From assembly GCF_000499845.2 (NCBI RefSeq), contig NC_023758.2:30596069-30660068 (forward strand): 64,000 nucleotides of DNA. The letters run 5' to 3'. The first letter of the stretch is position 1. Each line of letters begins with the position of its first letter. Of this stretch, positions 1 to 10,906 are shown piece by piece. The DNA comes from Phaseolus vulgaris. Lineage: Eukaryota > Streptophyta > Magnoliopsida > Fabales > Fabaceae. The translations under genes and the position numbers were made by a program. Under the pieces are notes generated by a model that was not told where the DNA came from, ran no database searches, and was given only the letters and a program-made list of their open reading frames with translations.

Positions 1-805
1 AATAGGAAAGGTTTAAACAATGCAAAACAAAAACATTTTCAAAAATTATTTTTGTTATCTATTGTACATTGACTATCCCTCTTTAACTTATAATAGAAGG
101 AAAATAATCTTTCAAATCTTGTAATGTAAAGTGACAATTCCTGAATTAGATGAAGGATAGGTTGGTAAAAAAGAGTTAGGGATTGTGAAAATCAAACAGG
201 ATGTGCCACTGGCAAATGCAACTTTTTGAGTTGGCCAGCCCAGCCCAAGAAGGAATAAAGAGAGCCGTTAGGGAGAAATTGGTTTGGAAATATGATGGAT
301 TACGAAAGGTGAAGGAGGGGCGCCGAAATTGCAGAGTCTCTGAGCAGTGACCACACATGACGCAGCCCAAAGCACCACTTCCCTTCAAATTGTAGGCCAA
401 GGGCGAATCCGTCCAAACACACTGTCCCATACAATTCAAATTTTGGATCGTTGGTCGTTACTCACTTACTTCATGCGGGTCCCACACTAACCAGACAAAC
501 AAAATTACAAAACCAATGCCTTCTCATTTATATTTTACGTTTATCCAAATTATGAAGTAATTAAAATAATAATATAATACTATTTCTCTTTCTATTCCCT
601 GTGGCTGTGGTGTAATTACCAAGCCTCAACACTCAACTGAAACACTTCGAGAGTGCCAGTGCCAACCTTTCTTTCAGTTCGCGAGTTTGAACGCACACAA
701 AACATTTATTTACATTAAATATAATACAATATAGTAATAATCATGGCGCTGCGATTTCACATTTGAACCAAAACCTATCTCAGCGGGGACGAAGAAGGCA
801 CGGCA
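1..805. other. Upstream region of the TPX2-like gene
   Basis: No coding region is supported here. The longest antisense frame (176-439) resembles nothing I recognise. It holds the 5' flank and probable 5' UTR of the gene starting at 806, including one MSA-type motif listed separately. Confidence 0.6.
263..272 (-). promoter_or_regulatory. MSA (mitosis-specific activator) element
   Basis: The minus strand reads CCTAACGGCT, a full match to YCYAACGGYY. This element is bound by three-repeat MYB (MYB3R) proteins and drives G2/M transcription in plants. It lies about 535 bases before the ATG of a TPX2-like spindle gene, a class often expressed at G2/M. Function is inferred from the match and the context. 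Confidence 0.5.
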
Positions 806-3800
806 ATGGTGATGATGATGATGATGACGGAGGAGGAAGATATGGAAATAGAAGAGCCACAGCTGTTTGTTGCTCATGAGATTGACTTGGATTACGAGTT
901 CGACGCAGTTCGATTCTTCGATTTCAGTCAACAAGAAACTCCTGCGCAAGCTCGCCAAGCCCAACTCTGGTTTCAATCCGCCGTCAGCTACCCTCCTTCC
1001 CGTCCGTTTAACCCTCTCTGTCTTCCTTTCTTTCATTCCTCTTCATAAATGACCGTTGTTCGCTAATCACTGTTTTTTTTTTTTTTTTTTTTTTTTATTT
1101 CAGCTTTTGTGGCGAAGCTAGTGGTGGGAGAGGACGAATCAGAGCGTCTGGAATGCGCAACCACCGTTCACGGTGCCAAGCCTGATAATGTTTTGTCAGG
1201 GATTGGATTTTCCCGCACCGTTTTTCACCATGACGGCGGTATGCAATCTACTTCCCTTATTCTCTTGATTTACTCTCGTGCCGCTAAGCACAGTCTGAGA
1301 AATGTTGTGCGCATTTGTCACTTCTACCTTTAACTTTATGCTCATCTTAATCCTGATTTTTCAAAACGACATTCACTTTGATCCAAACTTTTTTGTGCAA
1401 AAAGATTAGGGATTAGTGTGAGAATTTTGTAAAGGACTATGATGAACTACACTTGCAATGACAGAAATAGGAGAGTTGACTCCAATTTGTTATTAATAAA
1501 TATTTTAGAAGGAGAGCTCACTGATGTATGTTTTCTACTCGCCAGGTTCAAAAGGAGGGGATGAGAGCGGGAACATGTCTGCCTTTCTGAGTGGAGTTCC
1601 ACGGGATATTAGTGGGAAACTGTTACCAGTAACTCCAGGTAACTAATCTTATAGATGGCGTGATGATGAATGTGCTGAGTAAGGAGAGACAGTTTTTAAG
1701 TTTTTTTTGTTGATATAGCATCCTGTGATGAGCCTTCCCACGCATAAACTGAATAGTGGCACCACTTCAAATCTGGCTTCGTGAAAAAAAATATTCTTTA
1801 AACCCAATTTGGAGTCCGAGGCACTCATATCGTATGAATTATGAACCTGGTGGTCTATGTTCCAACCATTTTTTTTAAACTTTGTTTTTTATAATCTATA
1901 AATCATTAGATTCTGCTTCTATTATTTAGGACATTATGTTTTTGCATTTTTCTTTAAGTATTTTTCCTCTTACCTTCTATCTCGACCTGTTTTTTTCCAC
2001 CTCTTTGAGCTTGACATTTAATTATATCTTTCCAGGACTGACCTTTAGCAGCAAGACAATCAATAGCAATTTGAGCTCTAAAGTTAAACCTGCTGTCGTG
2101 AAGGTTTCAACACTAATGAAACCTACTGCTAGTCAGTTGGCTAAGCAAAATCGGCCCCATCAAATTGTTAGCTCAAGGTGATTATTGGAGAAACTTGCCC
2201 CTTTGTCAAGATTCAAGGCATGAATTATTAGTAAAAAATCAAACAGTCAAGCACCACTTGATTAGTTGGCAAGCACTTTTTTTAAATGAATTATATCACT
2301 GCATTTTGCCATGAGATGTATTTTTGCTAAAAAAGGGTGCTTTTATTTAAATGCTCTCTTGCTTGGATGGTCGCTATGTTCTTATCAAGTATGCCAGACT
2401 ATTACTGCATTTATTCCCTACTTACTCTCAAGTGCCGTGATGTTTAATGGTACAATTGTAGTATCTAGCTTTCTCTATCCATGTATGTAAAAAAACTGCT
2501 TTTCCTTATATCATCTACAACACAACTATTCCCTTGCCCTCAGGTTTCAGAAAGCACAAGATCAAAACAAAAAAATGAATTTGTCTACCTCTTTTGGCAT
2601 AGAGTGTCAAGCTGCCAAACGACAGAAATTAGAAGGTGGCACCTTGCACAAGGTCTGTAAATTTGACTAATCTACTTCTGCCTGTGATTATCTTTTATAG
2701 CTGAAGTGCCAACTGTTACTTTTGTCTCTGATTGAATGCTTGGATATAAGCCAGAAATTTAGCATTTAGTGCTGTAAAATTTTGTGCAGATCTTAATAAG
2801 TTGCTGGTGATACATTTGTTGTTAACATTGTTTTCCGTTCTAATGTATAAAAAATGCTTAAAGAAAGTTTTTGAGAACTTTTAGAATTTTTTCATGGTGA
2901 ACTTAGAATTTGTTTTGCCACCATGTTTGCCAGGTAGCATAAGTACTTGAAACCATGTACTGAGAATTTAAATGTGTCTTTGCCGGCATTCCATTTATTT
3001 TTGACAGGGCAATTGAAATTTCTTACTGTATCTTCTTATGATAGGTTGGTGATGAAAAGCAGCAAGTTAATTTTGTCCACAAGGCACCTAAGAAGGTAAG
3101 GATTGTGATGCAGAGACTCCTTGAGTAGATTGTACTTTTCAAATATACTTTTGACTTGCCATATTCTTTCCCATGTATATTTTTGTTGTTATCATTATTG
3201 CTCTCCCTATTTGATTTTCTGTAAACAAAGCACAAAAATCCCATCCTCATTGTTTTGCAAATTTAATTTGCATCGCTAAAGTAGTTAAATTCCTTAGGGA
3301 AAAGGGGATTGTATTTAATTAGGGTTTGATAATTTGCATATACTTGCAGGTTGCAAGTGTTGATCAAAATTCTGGACATTCCAAGCTGAAGATTACAATT
3401 CCTAGAGAGCCTGACTTAGAAACAGCTCACAGAGCACAAAGGATTAGGTTTGTTATTCTAGTGTAGTAAAATCTTTGTGAAGATCATTTTTACTCCTCAC
3501 ATAATTGAAGTCAATTTATTATACACGTGCTTTCCAGACCTAAAAAAGCTGCAGAGGCAGAAGTTGTAACAGTGGCAGCCCCCAGATTCAAAGCCCGCCC
3601 TTTAAATAGAAAAGTTGGTACCTGCTATGTTTAGGTTAATTTTGCTTGTAACCTTTTACGTCATTTTTCCCCTAACTGATTATGCTCTTAATCTAGATTC
3701 TAGATGCTCCTTTGTTACCATTTTCCAAGAGGAGCACACCACGATTGCCTGAATTTCAAGTAAGCTCTTGACATTTTCTTTCATTCTCCATCCAGTTTCA

Positions 3801-6737
3801 TTACCATTTCATACGCAGAGCATGCAAAGAGAAACATAGGTTGAAACTGTGTTTCAAGTACAACATGGACTTCATATTTATTTAGTCAATATAATAAACA
3901 CAAAGATTCAGTTTTCCTAATTGTTATACACACAGATTTGGTACTAGAGACTCACACTAAACACAATAAAACAGCACGTGGAAAAGAATTGAATCAATTA
4001 TTTACTGGAGAAAGCATTGTGTATCTTGCTCATGTTCTTTTTATCTCTTGCTTCTCAGGAATTTCATCTCAAGACACAGGAGAGGGCTATGCAGCATACA
4101 TCTGCCTCTTCATCATCTTCACTTCATTGCAATGATTCATATAAGGTTTTTAGTTCGCACAATTTTAAATAGCATATTAATGTCTCTTCACATAATTGTA
4201 TTATTTGATTAAGCCAATCTCATTCATTTTTCTTTTACCCAACATATGAATTACATTGGTTATGAAATTTCTGAAGCTTCAATTGCTTGTGATTTTTTAC
4301 CTAGATTTTCTTGCTTTAGTTTTTCGTTACAAAATATAGATATGTCAAACAATTGTTTCAAGATAGATGTGAATAGTATGTGCGAAACTGAACTTTGCAA
4401 GTTGCAGGATTCGGACAAACCTACCGCTGTTTTTGCTCAAGAAAATAGAATCAGGGATTTGAGAAGGTACTGTGATGATAAATGCAGAATTAACATTCTG
4501 ACTCAATAAATCATGTAACAGTGATCTAACTTCAAAATACTCCCTTTGCATACAGGCCATCTGCCATGGGTGCTCAAAAGCATAATGTTTTGGATTTTGC
4601 ACATAGTTTTAAAGCTCGGCCTCTTAATAAGAAGGTAACCAGATATTAGCAATATATTTTGTATGAAGATACCTGGACAATAAATGAAACAATAAACTTC
4701 AAATTATATTCCAGTTGTTGTCTGAGTTAAGATTTTCAAATTTCTTAACTTTTAACCAAGCTTATATCTCTAATTAAAATAGTTTATACAATTTTATCTC
4801 TTCAAGGGATATATATAAGTAAATTGCATAACGAATTGGTTTTTTATCATAAAATGTGTGTATATCATTCATGCAAATACAATTTCAGTTATATCAAGTT
4901 ATATCACCCGTCAAAGTAATTCTTGGTGTAAAAAAAACAGGCCCTTGGTCTTCAAAGTAATTCAATTTGATGTATTAAAGCAGTTATTTTGAAAATAAGA
5001 AATGTGTTGCAATTATTATATTATATAAAACTTGCCATCCGTATCTAGATTTAAAAAGGTTGATTTAGTGTCTGGCTCGATTTTCTTAGAACTTAAAAGC
5101 TTAGTTAACATTAAAAATAATAACTCGAAATGCTAAAGATATTTGGTATTCTGTAACTATTTAAGCTTAAAATATAATATTTCAGGTTGAAATAATCAAG
5201 AAGGAAAAAGAAGTCAAAACCAAAGCTCCCAAAACTAGTTTTTTAAGAGTTCCCTTTTAGAACTTCTCTTCATTAAAAAGTAAATGTTTTTTTTTTTAAG
5301 TTACAGATCTTAAAATTCTGCTTGGCATAACTTCTTGATTTAAGGAGAAGCAAAACCCAAACAAGTTATTGCCAGGCACTACCATATCATTACCTAGTGG
5401 GTGATCCGGTTGGCATTTATTATACGTTCGTGGCCTAGTTTTAGTTATGAATTGTATCTTAAAATTGATATTTATTTTCATGACGAACTCTTAGGATTAA
5501 CATCAATTATTTCTTTAACATTTTTTCTACCTGTGAAACTCAATTCATTGTACTTAATCCCAAAGTCAAAATAAATTATGTAAATGGACGTATGGTAACT
5601 TTTGTTAAACCATCTTTTGCTTATGATTTTTCTGTATTTGAAATAGTTTGATCTGTGAAAGATGTGTCAATGAAAAAGTGGGGGAATTCACACGAATTTC
5701 TATAAGAATAGTTCATTTTCATTCTCTTACCTGCATCATGTATGTTCTACCTTTCTTTTCCCTGTTGTTTGTTTGGTCTGCTGTAGTACCAACTTTAAAG
5801 TGTCGATGCAGATTTTTTCAAGTAAAGGAGATATTGGTGTTTTTCGGAACAGAAAGCAGGAAACCACTGTGCCAATGGTGAGTTGGTTTGCTTGTTTTTT
5901 CACCCTTTAATAATAACGGTAGAATGGTTAAAGAACTTGTCCATATCACATCTTACTACAATTCATACAGGAATTTAATTTCCATACGGAAAAGAGGATT
6001 CAGCATAATCCACCAATTGAACTCTTTAGCAAGGTGAATTCAGGCTAATCTTTTTGTGTCTCCTTATATATATATTTTTTCTTTACTGCAATTTCTTTTA
6101 ATTTACTCCTGAGCCATTTTTTGCATTGAAGGTACTAATTTTAACTTTTGATTCGAGATAACTAATTTATTCTCATTCATTTTCTATTGTAAAATGTTAG
6201 CAGATGTCCCTAACATCCGAAGTCCAGTCAAATAATGGATCTCAGTTGAAAATGCATCGGCATTCGAAAGTGTTTAGAGAGGTTTTCATTCTATAATTTT
6301 GAATTGAATATGACGATCATATATTGTTTTTCATTTGTCTTGGTATCATACTGAGTTGTTTCTTTCTGGGTGCAAGGATTCAAAAGAAAATATAGGGAGT
6401 TCTTTTCATGGGGATGCAAAGGTACTAATAGCTCTGCATGAAGAATACTTTAGCCTATGATTTTCATTCATTTCCATTTTTGCTTCTTCCCCTTTAACCT
6501 TTGTATGCTTTTCATGTTAAATATTCATCTTTTAGCTGACACAATTGGTGTAGGAAACGCCTTTCATATTTGGAGGAAAGCAAAGTGGGAGAGAAGGCTG
6601 CGTCCGTGAAGCTGGTACTCTGTTAACTGCGAGGAGGTATGCATAATTGGTGCTGCTGCTGTTTATGTTCGGTAAATTTGATTAGCTATATTATCCACTT
6701 TCAACTCAAATGGTGCAGGAGCTTGGGTATTCGATGA
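806..6737 (+). CDS. TPXL3-like: TPX2-like protein (TPXL2/TPXL3 type), 18 exons
   Basis: This is a microtubule-associated activator of Aurora kinases. Exons: 806-1001, 1104-1238, 1546-1638, 2036-2177, 2544-2652, 3045-3095, 3350-3447, 3538-3613, 3697-3759, 4059-4145, 4408-4466, 4556-4634, 5812-5877, 5971-6033, 6204-6281, about 6377-6421, 6554-6636, 6719-6737. They join in frame to 513 residues. Residues 30-40 (YEFDAVRFFDF) match the Aurora-binding N-terminus. Two FKARPLN motifs lie near residues 292 and 388, followed by a TEKRIQHNPPIELFSK-like block. The protein ends without the long C-terminal kinesin-5-binding region of canonical TPX2, as in TPXL2/3. The start lies in a run of ATGs (M1, M3-M7, M13), so the exact initiator is uncertain. 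Intron 1 has a T-tract of about 25 before its acceptor. Exon 15 begins at a TAGCAG double acceptor, so a one-residue variant is possible. Confidence 0.9.
5186..5260 (+). other. Possible cryptic terminal exon in intron 12
   Basis: A TTTCAG acceptor is followed by 24 open codons in the phase left by exon 12, rich in Lys and Glu, ending in TAG at 5258-5260. Use of it would truncate the TPX2-like protein after the second FKARPLN motif. The exon at 5812 fits the family better, so this is at most a minor isoform. Confidence 0.2.
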
Positions 6738-6839
6738 CGGCAGTATAAACATTATTGGCCAATGTAGGAAACAAGATTGCTGGGAAAACATGTCTCTACC
6801 GAGCAACATCTTCGATTACAACGTAGCTGAGTCTAACAG

Positions 6840-7197
6840 GCGCCTAACAACTTCTCTCAGATTTTTTTTTTCAGTACACATATCTTAGAAAATTACTGTT
6901 AGGACAGAAGTTAGCATACGAAATTCTGCATCTTGTACAACTTCTCCTAGATCACAATCCATTAATAAAATCGTTAACAGGCATTACTACATGGCTGAAT
7001 CTAACATGCGCCAGCAATCTAACATCCTGTACAACTTCTCCTAGATCACAATCCATTAATAAAATCGTTAACAGGCATTACTACATGGGTGAATCTAACA
7101 TGCGCCAGCAACTTTCTCAGATTTTATTTTTCGGTACACAGAATCTTAGAAAATTGCTGTGAGGACAGAAGTTAGCATACTAAATTATGCACTTGTA
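6840..7197. repeat. Nested duplication downstream of the TPX2-like gene
   Basis: Two direct copies of an approximately 94-bp unit start at 6934 and 7028, nearly identical. They are bracketed by two copies of another unit (about 6840-6933 and 7098-7197), which contains the shared stretch GACAGAAGTTAGCATAC. The pattern A-B-(a)-B'-A' implies at least two duplication events in the 3' flank or UTR. Confidence 0.8.
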
Positions 7198-8899
7198 TCT
7201 TTTTAAGCCCAATAAGTAGATGAATTAATGAAATATTATACTTGAACTGATTATAACATCGATCAGCCAGCCAAAAATGTACTACGTAGCTCCTAGTTAT
7301 CAAATCTATACATTTGAACCAATATTCAAATTGGGAGTGATGGACAATGGTTGTTTGGCAGGGCACTGAAGTGAAGTCAAGCCACTGATTTAGTTTTATT
7401 TATTTATTTTGGAATATAGGGTTGTTAAGATGAATTTTTTTATTTATTTTGTAACTTTGGATTCCTGCCTCAGGAGAATCGACCTCAGAAGTCAGATGCA
7501 TTGGTTTGGAAGTTTTCCTTAGTAAATTGTAACAGATACTAGGGATGGAGGGATAAACTTTTGATAGAATGCAGGAGTAGCTGCATATATTTTTCTGAGA
7601 AAAATTTTGTTAGACACTATGAATATGAATAGTAAATAGTAAATAACATAAGAGACTGTTTGTAATAATATAATAATATTTGAAAATAAAAATAAAAATA
7701 AATAAAATATTAATTTATTAATGTGTAAACTGTATGTTTTTACTGTTGAAAATGTTAAAACATTTTCTACTTTTCTTCGTGTCAAAACAACATATTGTAT
7801 AGAGAGAGAGGCAAGGCTGAAAAACAGAATCAAGCACGGCTCAGCAAGGATGATTTCAGGCCTCGATATTGGGCCTACACGCAATTGGGCTACTCTGACA
7901 CTTTGTTCGACTTTTGCTTCCTGCACCCCCATAGTGAATATAAAAGACCAAAATACCCTTGACTTGTAATTTTACTTAACCTGATTTTTCCTACTTTTGC
8001 TTTGACCGTGGATTTTTGGTTTGCAGTAGACAACTGCTTTCCACCACCGTTGGTTGTGGCATCATTACAGTCCACATTGTCATCGTTGCACCTCTGTTTC
8101 TCCATTGCAATTTTCGTGAAAGAATAGGTGAGTGAGTGTTTTTATACGCTTTGGAATCATGATCTGGGAATTTTTCAAATTGATTATTCCGAAAGCTTCT
8201 CGGATTGTTCTTTCAGAAGTGGAGGTACATAGTTGGTGTTTTGAATTGATCATTCCGGAACATTTTTTCAAAATATCTATTATGGAACTTATTGCTCAAT
8301 TCAAAGGGTGGGAATGGATTACAAACTATATAAAAGAAGCTACATTTTCATACTCCAATTGGTATGTGTCCGAAAACATGCTTAAAAAGAAAGTGTGTAA
8401 TAAAATTCACATAAGTACATAAGGATATAAAAAGTGTATAAAATATTTCACATACAGAAATAATATTTTTAATATACTAGTAATATTAATAATAAAGTTA
8501 TTTATTAAAAAATTACATACAAATTTTTTTCCTTATGCAATATTACATACAGATTTTGTATAGATAATATTAGATATGTAATAAATTCATATATAATTTT
8601 TTATATATCTCATTATTATTATTACTAATATTATTAGTATTGATATTAATATTATTAGTATTATTATCAATATTAATATTGTTATTTATTTAAATAATAA
8701 TAATAATAATGAATAATGATAACACTATTATTATTTTTATATTAATATTAATAACATTAATAATATTATTAATATTAATAATATACATATAAAAATGTTT
8801 GGAAACATTACCTATCATCATAATTGGTATGTACTGCTGAATTTATGGAACATCTATGGTTGATATAAGTTTTGTATTATTTTTAATGTTTTTTTTAAT
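7198..8899. other. AT-rich intergenic DNA with low-complexity tract
   Basis: No convincing gene. The stretch from about 8440 to 8800 is a near-pure AT tract of ATT/TAT/AAT runs. The open frames at 7519-7932 and 8132-8422 lack recognisable domains and are probably chance. Confidence 0.6.
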
Positions 8900-9250
8900 T
8901 TTTTTGAAAGTTACAAAACCCAGAAGAAGAAAAAACTAGTGAGATACAAAAATGGATTACAAAACTAAAAAAAATAATTATTTTTGCATTGAGAAACGTG
9001 AAATACAACGAATCTTCTTGTTAAACCTCTCATACATGCTCAAACAAATGATAAAACTGTTCTTTCAAATTTTGTGGCTGGAGAAAAACGAAAGTGTTGT
9101 GGTTGGAAGGGATGTAAGGAATACGACGGTGCAACTGAAGTTATCTAAAAATGTGAGATTTTACTTCATTTAGAGTTTTTTAATTTTTTAAAAGAGTTAA
9201 AACAAATTTTTCAGAATTGATAGGTGCATGAAGAAGGAGAGAGAAATTGC
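8900..9250. mobile_element. Dispersed repeat, diverged copy of 33020-33351
   Basis: The block shares long collinear stretches with 33020-33351, including AAATACAACGAATCTTCT, the following CTCAAA...GATGAAA region and AAAAATGTGAGATT. It ends at about 9250 with a GAGAAATTGCC-type terminus resembling the right end of the element at 43896-44398. It is probably the 3' part of a non-autonomous MULE-like element; its left end was not found. Confidence 0.5.
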
Positions 9251-10124
9251 CAAAGTAGATAGACAATATTATTAGTAAACGGATTTGGATATCTGTTCAT
9301 ATATAATAATCCATATGTAAATTTTTTAATATATATATATATATATATTATTTTATTATTTTAAAAAACAAGGAGAAATTTATGAGTATAAAATTTGTGA
9401 GTGCCGATACACATGACAGATAAATTGACATCACATTAAAAATACCCACTTAACATTCTAATAAATTAATATTTTAATGAATTTTACTTTATTTTTTAAT
9501 TTAAATTTATTATATTATTACAAGGAGGTGGGTGTTTTTTAACATTGACAATATCAAATAAACTTGAAGTAAAATTTATAGAGAAAAAAAAGAAATAGTC
9601 ACTACAAATAATTGAGTGTTGATAAGTTGATACCGTGTATAATAAAAACACTTAGTTAACATCATAATAAATTAATATTTTTATTATTTTTATTTTATTT
9701 TTAATTAAAAATATTAGTATATTATTATAAAGAGGTGTGAAGTGACTATTTTTTACTATATTTGCAGTTGTCAAGAAAACTTTATTTCAAATAAGTTATA
9801 GAAAAAATTGTATATATAAATATGTAAGTTGTCTAATTCATTGAGAAGGTGAAGAGTATACGATATGAAGTAAAGTTATAGAACACAGCTGTCGGTAGAG
9901 TGTATTCTCCGCCAATTAATTTATCACACATGAGTTAGAGCGAACATTACCATGTTAGTGCCTTAACCTAACTATTCCTTTTCTTACTATTTCGTTAGGG
10001 TTCTACTTCCACAACAAACCGTCTTGGGCCAGCAAAATTATTGTAAGAAATTACGCCTTATACTTGTCTTTTTTTTTCTCATACAATACACTCTACCACA
10101 TATAAACATATAAAAGAGAGGTAT
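9251..10124. other. AT-rich intergenic DNA
   Basis: It contains a (TA)n run at about 9330-9350 and two similar AT-rich segments (about 9400-9540 and 9590-9740), both with CACTTA...CATTCTAATAAATTAATATTTT-like text. That suggests an old local duplication. No gene is seen. Confidence 0.5.
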
Positions 10125-10390
10125 TATGAAGTGGATTTCAAGCCTAACTCAATCTCATAAAATCGGCTCATAAGGTTGATATTTGCACCCACTTATATAC
10201 AATGCCTTAATCTCTAATCGATGTGGGATCTCCAACACACCCCTCACGTCAAGAGTGACAGCTCGTGTGTGAAACAACATATTATGGGTGATCCGATAAC
10301 GGTCCGATAGTGAGTGACTTGATAAACCCAACAAACACTCGTTAGGATAGGCTTTAAATGACTTTGATACCATATTACAAAATAGAACAG
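10125..10390 (-). mobile_element. TRIM-type retroelement fragment (PBS-internal-LTR)
   Basis: Read on the minus strand, TGGTATCAA at 10372-10364 resembles an initiator-Met tRNA primer site. A short internal region follows, then an LTR-like end starting TGTTGGAGATCCCACATCG at 10237. No coding capacity. It complements the fragment at 14640-14849, which has the order LTR-PBS-internal. Confidence 0.6.
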
Positions 10391-10906
10391 AGATGAACAA
10401 AAGAGTAAACTGAAGACAAAGGATATGATAATAAATATCTCTTCTTTCTTATTATTAAAATCAAAACAAATGGTCTGAATATGTATAAGTTGATACCAGA
10501 GCCAGGTTAATATGACAAAAAATATAATTTCACAACTCTTGAAAGAAGAGTTAAAGTTGTATAAAACTCTTGATATAATGAGTTTAAAAATAAATATATA
10601 TAATAAAAAATAAATTTATAATTAAATGATATAAAAAAAATATTAAAATAATAATATTAATTGAGTATAAAAAATTGAAATTATCAATTTATCATTAAAA
10701 AAAAAAAAAAACTTAACTACACCAATAATATTCCTTAATTACTGCAGGCCCATTATTTCCTTCTTTGTTTGCTGAGTGTGGTAAAACTTTGACCAACTGG
10801 CCATTGTTAGTCACAATCATTGTGTTCTCCTATATATATACATAGATGGGATTGAGCCAACCTCAACCCAAGTAATTATCATTTGTTCCAAATTAAATTC
10901 CCAACG
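10391..10906. other. Promoter side of subtilase A
   Basis: AT-rich DNA. A TATA-like run TATATATATA lies at 10831-10840, about 67 bases before the chosen ATG at 10907. That spacing suits a core promoter with a short leader. Confidence 0.5.

Noticed and set aside
710..1036. Antisense frame with a run of seven His
   Set aside because: It is the complement of the ATG-rich start of the TPX2-like gene, so the poly-His is a shadow.
7519..7932. 137-codon antisense frame
   Set aside because: It lies in AT-rich low-complexity DNA with a Phe/Leu/Ile-rich chance composition.
10883..10906. Upstream in-frame start for subtilase A
   Set aside because: The codon is TTG, not ATG. The ATG at 10907 gives a proper signal peptide and suits the TATA spacing.
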